From Laccaria trichodermophora (taxonomy: Eukaryota > Basidiomycota > Agaricomycetes > Agaricales > Hydnangiaceae): 64,000 nt of DNA. The notes below the pieces were generated by a model, which made no database searches, had not been told where the DNA came from, and saw only the letters and a program-made list of their open reading frames with translations. Shown here piece after piece: positions 55,795 to 64,000 of the stretch (position 1 is its first letter; each line of letters starts with the position of its first letter). Location of the stretch: the NCBI GenBank assembly GCA_018417955.1, contig JACTVC010000007.1:1612001-1676000 (forward strand), read 5' to 3'. Made by a program: the position numbers and the translations under genes.

Positions 55795-55940
55795 GTTCAT
55801 GGTTCGAACCCTGCCATTCCCGATGACTGGTGAGGTTCAAACCAGTTCAAACTATTCTAGAGACACCAGGCTGCGGGTGGTTCAAATATGTTCAAACCCG
55901 TGTTCAAACCCATTCGAACGTCGTTCAAATTTTCAAAGCT
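55795..55940 (+). repeat. GTTCAAAC/GTTCGAAC repeat cluster
   Basis: Ten or so words of the form gttcaaac, gttcgaac or ggttcaaa in 145 bp, some reversed, around gacaccaggctgcgggtgg. This resembles the subterminal repeats of a small inverted-repeat element. The ggttcgaaccc word looks like a tRNA B box but the surrounding bases do not fold as a T arm. Confidence 0.5.
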
Positions 55941-56109
55941 GTGCCACATTATCGCTTTCTGTTTTCTTCCTGCTTCTACAATGACTGCCGCTTTCAACAA
56001 TAAGTTGGTGGACATATTCTTCCAATACCTCGCCTTTTTGGTGCTGCGGCCCATCCTTCCTGGCAACTGAATCTTCTTTTGGAGGTGTGGAGCCACCTGG
56101 TGTTCAACC

Positions 56110-56595
56110 ATGGGAAATCAAGTGCGATTAGATTGTGAGTACCGCCATTTCTGCCAATTCTTATGTTCTTCACTGACGTCTATGCCGTTTGTTAGACATG
56201 GGTGTATTATCACGGCCAGACCCAGCATCGATGGACCCAATGGTATGCTGCACGCTCTGCGCTGGCATGCATCATTCAACATTGCTGACCCCTTCTCTAG
56301 GTCTCCTCAAGTTTCCTCTTCCGTGCCTCCGTTACGTCCTGTTTCATCTCCCTCATCATCACATTTCCCCCCTTCCCTCTTCCCCTTCCCATTTCAACCT
56401 TCGACGCTTCCTTCTTCGCTGCATGCTGTTCAAAACTGCTGCCCCTCACAGATATCAACCCTGGGTGGCATTTTCCGGCATCGTTTGTGGGCCTCCTACA
56501 GTCTTGTTCCAACTCTCAATGTAGACTCGCCTGCCCCTCGTTTCACCCAATTCCTTGTAAGACTCTGGTTAGGGTCTGCACAATGTTGGTTCTGA
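56110..56595 (+). CDS. Hypothetical ORF 3' of the KDZ gene
   Basis: Open for 161 codons in a locally GC- and CpG-richer stretch (ARPSIDGPNGMLHALRWHAS, then a Ser/Pro/Phe-rich part). An overlapping plus-strand frame (56,189-56,524) is also open, so chance is likely. It could belong to the non-coding 3' end of the KDZ element. Confidence 0.25.
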   Translation: MGNQVRLDCEYRHFCQFLCSSLTSMPFVRHGCIITARPSIDGPNGMLHALRWHASFNIADPFSRSPQVSSSVPPLRPVSSPSSSHFPPSLFPFPFQPSTLPSSLHAVQNCCPSQISTLGGIFRHRLWASYSLVPTLNVDSPAPRFTQFLVRLWLGSAQCWF

Positions 56596-56903
56596 TGACC
56601 CCGTCGTCTTTGGGTGTAAACGGTATGGACAATGGTGAGTATCAGTTGGCTGATTTGATAGTGCAGCCGGCTCATTACTTTGTTCTAGGATTTGGCCGAG
56701 TTTCCAGGATTTGTAGCAGGTATCATCAGTCCAACGGTATTGATGATGATCACTTGAAACTGCTTGACCCCCTCGTCTGATACATGGATGCACCATCTTA
56801 TTGCGCCGCCACGTTCAACTTTTTTCCAGCCACTTGCATCAAGCTTGGAGTAGATAACATGTATTTACATATAAATTTATATGACCCGTTTCAAACATAA
56901 TCT

Positions 56904-59900
56904 TTATGGTGAATCAAAAAGTGACTGAATACCTGATGTCCAATTAATCTCGTGGCTTGGCCGCTCTGCACGGATATGGTCTCCCAGCGAGACTCCCTCA
57001 GGTACCCATGTTCCACCAAGCTTAGCAAATGTTTCATGACAATCTTGAGCCATCCTTCTGTACATTGCAGCTTTCTTCGTGGCATATGCAGTTTTACCTT
57101 TGCTCTCTGAGGACCCATCCACGCTGTCAGCCGCCAGAGACATCCACACTTCATCCATCTTTTGAAAGCCATGAATTGCACATCTGAACTCCTCTGTCAG
57201 GATTTCAACTTCCTCTTGCCATCGTTCCATATCCGCACGTGCCCGAAACCACTGTACACGATCAGCTAAGAGATTTTATTAGTGAGCATAGGGATGGCAG
57301 TTAGCCACTCCACACGCACCATCCTCTGAATATTCTTCGCGTTCCTCTTCGGTCATGTCCCCAGTTATTCCAACTCGCCATATCCATCCTTCAATCTTTC
57401 TTCCATCACCTAGTTTGTGTGGTCGGGAGGGATCTTTCATGTACGTATCACCATCTTTGAGTTCAGGAAATTGGTTGTTATCTGTTGTGAGTCCAAGTGC
57501 GATCATCTTGTCCCGCAAGGCAGAATACTTTTGCATGTAGCTGCGTTTCTTCCGATTTGAATCTTGCACAAGCTTTCCGGCTCGGGTGTTGAGGTCTTGG
57601 CTGTGAATAGCATTACGCTTTGCATTCTTGTGTTGTAATAATGCGATACTATACTTAATTTGTGATCGCAGGGCATGAAGGGCATCATGCGCCTCACCTT
57701 CACGCAAACACATTTCTTCTTGTGCAAGGTATTCCAGCTTGTATTTTGCACACTCCTCGACGGTGAAATCAGAAGGGAGAAGGAGAGTTTCATGTTCGGG
57801 TAAGGTGGTGGATGAGAGACGAGAAGGGTAGTTTGCAATTGCGGGCATAATTTCAGTTTGTTGTTGCTTCCATTTCTTGATCTCGAGAGATAGTTTGTTG
57901 CGTTCATGTTCGAATTCAAGAGCAGTGCATGAATCAGAGTTGAAGTCACCTGCCTCCCTGATTTTGGAGCGAAGAACACACCTGTCATTGTACATCATGA
58001 TGAGTGGCAACCGAAGCAGTATTTGAGGGAAAACTTACTGCTTAGATTCGATCTTCAAGCCGGCATTGAGGAAAAGTGCAACCGGTGTACTCGCTCGAGC
58101 ATCAGATTTCTTGCTGCATTCCATCTCTGATGCAAGCATATCACGGAAAACAGTGGCTTGACTTGGAACTGAAAGACGAGCATTTGTGAGACTTCATTGG
58201 GAATGGTTTTAAGTTTTAACATACCCTTTCTTTCCTTGTACCGGTAGACACTGTACCATTCTTTGTTGATTAACTTTGGCTCCGTTGATAATTTGGACCA
58301 CCAGGTTACACGTTCTCGTCCATTGAGTAGGCTAAGTCCCATGTAATGCTCAAGCTTTTTGGAAGCAATATCTTTAGCATTGGTCAAGTGTTTTCGGAGG
58401 TCTTCCGCTGAACTAATAGTGTTAGTAATGCTTCTGAATGAAGATAGATTGATATGCAACTGAGGTTCTGTGTTTTAACCCAGTTCCAATCATTCTGAAA
58501 ATCTGTAAGGATATCGTGTCGATGCCCAGCATTCATCTCCTTGGTCATTCCACCAGCTTGCTTTGCCTCACTCCAGCCACCCTCAATGCGCTCACCATCC
58601 ATCCGCCCCATCCATCGAGTAAAATTCAAGGACCAGTGATACTGACAATCATCTTTGTGACCTTGGAGATGGAGTTTTGGGACAAGTAACTGAATGTGTT
58701 TTACAATCCCTGATAAATGTGAAAAAATCGGCTTTGTAAAGCGCTCATGAAAGTTCCGGCTGAATTGGCATGCAATATCATATGTAAGAACGATAAACCG
58801 ATTGCGCTCCGTATTTTTGAGGGAACCAGTGAGCGCATAGTCAGTATTAGCGTATCTAAAAGTTATAAACATTGCGAAAGGATCAAAACAATATTCCATG
58901 TACTTTTCTCCCTTCTGCAAATCGACCATGCCTCCATGACGAAACATACAGTGACGGGCGCAATTCACAGCCACAACTCCAGAGCACCAGCAGCCTCAGA
59001 ACTTCAACTTGTTTTGAGCATTGGCAGCATTCAACTTTGCACATGTACATTTCTACGGAAGTGGATTAGAAAGCGCGAAAACACAAATTCAAAACAAACC
59101 TCAGTTGATTCGCCTGCAAGTTTTATGTACTCTTGATAGGGCCCATCAAGAGGAAAGAATCCTTTGCCCTCTGTGAATGAGATGTCGTCTGGATCATTGT
59201 TCTTTGGCTTCTGTACCAACCCAAAGTGACCATCAGCCGAGAGAAAAAGTGTGGTTGCGTGTCTGAAACTAATCTTAGCGATGTGAAGTCTAGAAAATTG
59301 GATAGATAATATACCTGATCTCTTCATCATCCATGTCTGACTTATCCATGTTGAAGCTCGGTTCAGGGCAACTAAAACAGGGCACGACGACACTGCCTGG
59401 GGCATGATCAGGAAAATGCTTATCGATTCCATGTTCCTGTCCACTCCGCTTCTGCATCTTCAGCTCACGCCAAACTCGCATGACCATCAAAAATTGTCGG
59501 TACACATTCTAAAATGGCATAAGAAAGGTTTTTGCGAACAATCATCTTGTTGACTCACAGGAACATCAGAAGGGACTGCATTGTTGGTTCGACGGCGAAG
59601 TGCTTCAACATAGTCATAGGCAGACTTCTTGGATTCTAAGCAATCAAGATGAAAGGTTTCAAGAAGCTGGAATGTAAATCCAGTTGTTGGGCAAATAACA
59701 GACGCTGGAAAAATGTGAGCAGCCATGAGTTGATCTGCATGATCACCTGTCGTAGCGCACTTGCAGAAAGCAATTGTCGTGGAATGAATCCCGTTGATGT
59801 TGGCAAGATTAAATTTCCGGATGTTGGATGGGTCCTTGTAGTCGACAAAAGGGCAAGCGTTTCTGTTATGACCAAGAGTAATCACATGATCAAGTGCCGA

Positions 59901-60517
59901 GATGTCATGGCGTACAAAATAATCACCGTTCCATCGTTCAGCCCAGTGTGTTGGGTTGTTCTTGTGAGCATCAACAAAACAGAGATCACAGGTCATGGAA
60001 GACTGAAGGCAGTCAAGACATCTTGTAGTGCAGGATAGCCGACCACAATGGCATGGAGTTCCTGTTGTTTCATCAATGCTACCAATAAACAGGGATTTCA
60101 TGAAGGACGAAAACTTCGAGATGAACTGCTGCATGTATTGTGATGCACCCTGTCAAAATATATCTTAACAGTCAGTCATGATTGGTGAGCCATTGAAGGG
60201 AGATTCACATATGGCTTAGCAGGGGGGGCAGTTCCGGAACTTCCTTCAGCAGCGTGAGATGCATTCTCATTCTCCATCGAAGTTAGTGGGGACACAGATT
60301 CAGGCGTGATAGCAGAGTCAAGTTGGATCCGAGCCTTCTTGACTGGTGGCTCTGGTGTGGCAGTCATCATTTCTGATGTTACTTGAACATTCGCCTTAGT
60401 ACCAGAGGTTCCAGAAATTGATGTCCACAACGATGATTTGGCATGTCGGTTGTTGATTTTTTGGTGGGACTTCTGGAATGGCTTTTTCAAGGCTTTCTCA
60501 GATTTCTTTGGGGGCAT
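56904..60517 (-). pseudogene. KDZ transposase, CxC2 class, nearly full length
   Basis: Start at 60,517 (MPPKKSEKALKKPF), basic N-terminal tail, then the CxC2 cysteine cluster (CHCGRLSCTTRCLDC, CDLCFVDAHKNNPTHWAERW, ALDHVITLGHNRNACP; 59,870-60,060). PTTGFTFQLLETFHLDCLE and CFSCPEPSFNMDKSDMDDEE follow. Catalytic region: LFLSADGHFGLVQK (about 59,230), HGGMVDLQKGEKY, LTYDIACQFSRNF (about 58,780), PKLHLQGHKDDCQYHWSLNF and DGERIEGGWSEAKQAGG (58,560-58,600), supplying the D, D and E positions. The C-terminal part runs from VPSQATVF (58,140) through a long helical region to the stop at 56,904. About eight introns, mostly 46-57 nt with GT...AG. TGA codons at 60,176-60,178 and 58,996-58,998 stand where arginine would fit, so this copy is probably inactive, but it is the best-preserved transposase here. 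Confidence 0.9.
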
Positions 60518-60539
60518 ATTAGTGAGGGGGTGGTGATGA

Positions 60540-61140
60540 TCTATTCACGCCTCGTTTAAACACTGAAGCGCTAACAGGCAGAGGGACAACATTTTTCGAT
60601 CAAAACAATAAAACAAAAGACATTTCGTTGCATAGCATACCAGCAATCCATGTTATTGTGTGTTGTGAATGTAATATTCTATTGTAGATGAATGTGAGAA
60701 TGACGGCATGCACTGCTGTGTCAAGCCGGTTAATATCGCAACACACAAAGGGAGAAAAGAACGTACTGGCAGGAGCATGAATACTGGGAGTCAAGCTGAA
60801 TCTTACAGCAATGCAAAAGCAAATTTCGACATTTGAGTAGTGCGTGAATGTGATCAGGTCTCGAACGTACCCACACCGGATCTTTGCACAGCGATTTGTG
60901 CAGATTATGCGATGTTGATGTCTTGTGAGGATGATACAGGTGGATGTCACGGATCCAGCTTGTAAGATCTGAGGGTGGGTTAGTATGGCCCTATGGGTTG
61001 TTGGTGATGAATGATGGGGACTTACAAGTTACTGCAGCCCTCGCGTACTTGAGGTTCGAGCTGAGGAAGATGTTATGTAGTAATCAAGTATTTGGCCAAG
61101 CTCAAGGAGGTAATAATGCTCTGAGCTGCCCTCCTAATAA
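60540..61140. other. 5' flank of the KDZ gene
   Basis: Presumably includes the transposon's terminal region. A minus-strand ORF (60,600-60,950) and a plus-strand one (60,944-61,156) have no motif. I could not locate terminal inverted repeats by eye. Confidence 0.35.
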
Positions 61141-61145
61141 TTCCT

Positions 61146-61235
61146 CCATGGTGTAAGGGTCTAACGGGCTGCCTTCTGTGTATAACGTGTGGTGCGCCTG
61201 ATTCCTGAAGCCTGGTGTTCAATTCCTGGTAAATG
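61146..61235 (+). mobile_element. Possible tRNA-derived SINE head
   Basis: catggtgtaagggtctaac resembles a pol III A box and, about 65 bp on, ggtgttcaattcctgg resembles a B box. The anticodon arm is not tRNA-like, so it is not a functional tRNA. One copy only is seen, and no 3' tail repeat is obvious. Low confidence. Confidence 0.3.
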
Positions 61236-61239
61236 TAAA

Positions 61240-61700
61240 AAATATCATTCACAAATTTGGGCTGTGAGCTTTTGGTTATATATCGTAACAGTGTGCACTT
61301 TTTGAGTTGCTTCAACTGACATCTGTACTTCAAGACCAAGTGAATTTTAGTAGTTACAGTTACAATGCTTGTGCAAGCGACCTCGACCTCATCACAGATG
61401 GTCACATAGTAAAAAGTGTATTTGAGTTATTAAGAGATGTTCGTAAAGTTCTCTGGCTTAGATTTTTCACCACAACACTATTAGATCTAGAACTCATCTG
61501 AATAAATTGGTTTTATTGTTCAAACACAAGTTGTTGTGGAATGAGTGTGTTTCTGCCATTGTCATCTACTGTCCGTGATGTGGTCACATGACTTCAAAAC
61601 CAGTAAACCAGAAGAAAACCCGTGAAAATTCATAATGCTCTATCAATTGTGGGGTATCTATATCGTATAAACACTCTCTACATCTAATAAATCTATGAAA
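61240..61700. other. Spacer, no gene recognised
   Basis: AT-rich DNA with no convincing frame, between the SINE-like sequence and the stop of the minus-strand gene at 61,708. Confidence 0.5.
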
Positions 61701-61707
61701 AGTCTTT

Positions 61708-62501
61708 CTAATCACTTGTAAGTTCAATGAAATTGGGATCTTCCTCGTCAGAGAGGGAAATAACACTTAAGCTCCTATGAATCGGAAGATGGTTGGGTTG
61801 TAGGGAAGACAACGAGGAGCTTGCAATCGGTGTGGGAAGACCAGACGGAGTGGAAGAAGTGGTGGCAATGAATTGGGGAGCTGGTAGGCGGATGCGATCC
61901 CATTCCTTATATCGTTGGGCTTTGGTAGGAGGAGGGTCTGGGCTAGGAGAGTGATTGCGCTTCTTTCCCTTTCCCCTGTGATCCTCAGGTATAACGGGGT
62001 TGGCAGTAAGCCAAGTGCTAAGATAAGGTGTGCCGGAACCTGCAATGAACTGGGCGCTGAGATAGAGTCGATCCATAAGATGGTCTGGAGGGTACTCGTT
62101 ACCCCATTTCTTCCCAGTTTGACTATATCGCACCCAGAGTTCTTCAAGCTTTTCAAACCGATTGGGTTGAAGTCTGTCAGTGATGGGTTTTGGCTTTTGA
62201 CAGTCTCTTCCATTGTGATTCGCACTCTTGCACTAGCGAAGGACAAAAAAATCAATAGATGTACAACCAATTCACAAAAGAAAAAGAAGGTTCTCACACT
62301 CTGGAACCAGCGGCCAGCATTGTAGAAAGTAACCCCCTTTCCGAAGCAAACTTCGACTTCATAGTGGTGTCCACCTTCAGTGACATTAACCCTGGGGCAA
62401 GGAGGTGCAATGTTCTTGGCTTCAGCGATGATAAGTTCAGAGAGAGCATTGCGATAGTTTACGATGCGTTGTGAGCGTGTGGTGGGTTGGGTCCTATCCA
62501 T
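61708..62501 (-). CDS. Hypothetical protein, two exons, intact
   Basis: Start ATG at 62,501 (MDRTQPTTRSQRIVNYRNAL). Exon 1 runs to about 62,299 (NAGRWFQS); the intron is GTGAGAA...TCGCTAG, about 65 nt, phase 0; exon 2 begins at about 62,233 (CKSANHNGRDCQKP) and ends at the TAG at 61,708-61,710. The product is about 240 residues. It has ELWVRYSQTGKKWGNEYPPD and YLSAQFIAGSGTPYLSTWL in the middle, a basic patch (RGKGKKRNHSPSPDPPP), and an acidic end (SLSDEEDPNFIELTSD). The C-terminal motif ISLSDEED looks like a SUMO-interaction or kinase-site sequence, which is inference. No known family. Open frames, normal intron and CpG-rich DNA make it the most credible non-transposon gene in the window. An upstream in-frame ATG at 62,690 is possible. 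Confidence 0.7.
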
Positions 62502-62869
62502 CGTATAAAGCAGTCTGGATGATTGGTGAAGTATCTTCATGAGATTGGACAGTTTAAAAACATGCTTACATTGTCCTTGGTGGCTGGAGCATTCAGAAAG
62601 GTCAAAGCCACCAGAAGAACTGGCATTGAATTCAATGAGAGCCATGAAGTCCACCAAGCGCAGTGGAGAACAGATCGAAAAAGGAGCCAAACAATGGCAA
62701 ATAATGTGAACACAGTTTGAGCCTCACAAGTCGGGGGAAGAAGCTTGAATGCCCAAACCAATGAGGCTTATTTTTCACAAAAAAATTGGCGTCGTTTGAG
62801 ACTGTTTTTACGGGTGCCCGTTGGCCGTAGTTAAAATGAATCTGTCTGCTTGTAATGTACGCTATCACT

Positions 62870-63239
62870 CACGTGATCCAGATTGTCACAAGCGTGTGCG
62901 TGTTTCGCTTTGCCCTTCAACTCGATCACAACCATTTGCCTTGATATTGGCCGCCATTCCTCCTGATGCCCAGCTGCTGAAGTTGCCCCCCCCCCCAAGC
63001 GATCGGACAACATGGATGTGCAATTGGTGGCTATTCTGGCCTGAGGCTGGCCACCATCCCTCTTGCCCACTTGTTTAACTATGACTGCTGTGATGCGACA
63101 CCAACCCCTCCCCTTCGTGTCTCACACCCATTCCCATTCCTGTTCCTTCGTGTATCCTGTTGCCTTTGAGCATCGGCATCCTATTCTCCTGCCTGTTATC
63201 GCCATCCCACTCCCCTGCCTGTTCGCCTCAATACTGGTT
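62870..63239 (+). promoter_or_regulatory. Upstream region of the 63,240 gene
   Basis: Pyrimidine-rich leader (63,100-63,235; cccctccccttcgtgtc, cactcccctgcctgttc) directly before the ATG, typical of basidiomycete promoters and 5' UTRs. A (c)11 run is at 62,985-62,996. The divergent gene starts at 62,501, leaving about 740 bp shared upstream DNA. Confidence 0.4.
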
Positions 63240-64000
63240 ATGGCAGAACCAAAGGAAAAGTTCCCCAAGCCGATGGCCAACTGGATCAAGGCGACGTATC
63301 CAGATTACGATGCCAAACTCGGCTTGTCAAAGCCTCATATCCCAGGCCAGCCAGAGCCTTCTGACGATGCGGACATCGCGACATGGCAGAAGGAGAAGAT
63401 GGATGAGTTCAGAAATCACTTCGGTGATCAGCTGAATGATATTCCCAGGTGGCAAGGGGTGTGTGAATCTCAACTTCCTACACCATATCTGTGGCCCTTG
63501 TCTGATGTTCAAACAGAGATTCATGTGGAAATTCATCAAACGCAAGCGTGACCTGAAGGCTAAGCTTGCAACCAGTGCCACTGACTCAGTTGTGCCACCC
63601 GTGTCAAAAACACTCCTGTTTACCGAACCTCCGAGAACGACTGCACGCAAACTTTTCGATGAAGAGAATTCCGCCAAGTTTAGCGAGGAGGCTTCAAAAC
63701 GTCGCGAGGCCCTTGGTCAGGCAAGTCAACATCATGCAGGGCACTGGCAGTCGATCACCTCCAGCGCTTGGAAAGATTTGTCCGATGCAGAGAGAGAACG
63801 CTGGGAGGAGAGAGCACGCTCAATTGAAGCTGCTGTCATTGGGTCTGGTGACATATACCGGTATGTTGTCACTCTGCTGTTCTCAATGTATTGTCAATCT
63901 CACTCTATCAACAGCAACCAGGATGCGCTCCCCTTCAAATTATTCAGCATCCTCAGTGGGCTCGTCGGCCCTCAGCCACATCAAGTTGGCTGTGCAGCGT
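63240..64000 (+). CDS. Hypothetical protein, 5' part, runs off the window
   Basis: ATG at 63,240 (MAEPKEKFPKPMANWIKATY). Exon 1 ends after IPRWQG (about 63,460); the intron (GTGTGTGAA...CAAACAG, to about 63,511) is phase 0. Exon 2 reads FMWKFIKRKRDLKAKLATSA, ARKLFDEENSAKFSEEASKR and SITSSAWKDLSDAERERWEE, to about 63,859. A second intron (GTATGTTG...CAACAG, about 63,861-63,915) is followed by NQDALPFKLFSILSGLVGP to the window edge. The block W-K-x-L-S-x-x-E-R-x-x-W-E-x-x-A has the look of an HMG-box-like helix, and related hypothetical proteins are widespread in Agaricomycetes. No stops or shifts; partial only because of the window end. Confidence 0.75.

Noticed and set aside
55795..55850. tRNA-like B box ggttcgaaccc
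   Set aside because: The flanking bases do not form a T stem on either strand, and no A box lies at the right distance. It belongs to a cluster of gttcaaac words.

Overview
The window looks like accessory, transposon-rich DNA from a mushroom-forming basidiomycete (Agaricomycetes). The reasons are family-level: a Plavaka-type transposase, two distinct classes of KDZ transposase (CxC2 and CxC5/CxC6), a DUF6532-type gene, hAT remnants, and genes split by many short introns (about 45-80 nt) with GT...AG ends. Nothing in it is bacterial or organellar, and I see no rRNA or convincing tRNA gene. I cannot name the species.

Layout. 1-6 kb: dispersed repeats, a 31-bp tandem array with a facing inverted copy, a palindromic MITE, one degenerate unknown gene and two 0.73-kb direct repeats of LTR appearance. 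6-13 kb: unknown minus-strand fragments, a degraded Plavaka transposase (-) and a DUF6532-type gene (+) that start head to head. 13-15.2 kb: a decayed integrase-like gene and a GGAATCC-repeat element. 15.2-19.5 kb: a CxC5/CxC6 KDZ transposase with a linked accessory gene and a chimeric second CxC5 fragment. 20-28 kb: unknown ORFs, a 690-bp perfect-type palindrome abutting a KDZ fragment, a Copia Gag start, a second 31-bp array and more dispersed repeats. 28-30 kb: a second, truncated copy of the accessory gene plus CxC5 module. 31-46 kb: strongly CpG-poor decayed DNA with hAT remnants, a 639-bp hAT-like non-autonomous element with an 8-bp target duplication, inverted repeats and unknown gene remnants. 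47-54.3 kb: two well-preserved modular elements with 8-bp target duplications, CpG-rich cores and polypyrimidine tracts, with an unknown gene between them. 54.3-60.6 kb: a deaminase-like pseudogene and a near full-length CxC2 KDZ transposase. 61-64 kb: the only stretch that resembles ordinary host genes, an intact two-exon gene (-) and the start of another (+) that runs off the window.

How it fits together. The window is mostly a transposon graveyard with a few younger insertions. The same lesion recurs in unrelated elements: an arginine codon expected from the family (CGA) is read as TGA, and duplicated copies differ by CpG to TpG/CpA changes. This points to cytosine-methylation-linked C-to-T decay. 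Against that background the CpG-rich cores of the 47.6-49.1 kb and 52.7-54.2 kb elements, and the 56.9-60.5 kb KDZ gene, stand out as recent or spared. The strongest candidate for something undescribed is the modular GGAATCC-repeat element family (two complete copies and at least six fragments here). Coordinates of exons and family assignments were made by eye; no database search was possible.
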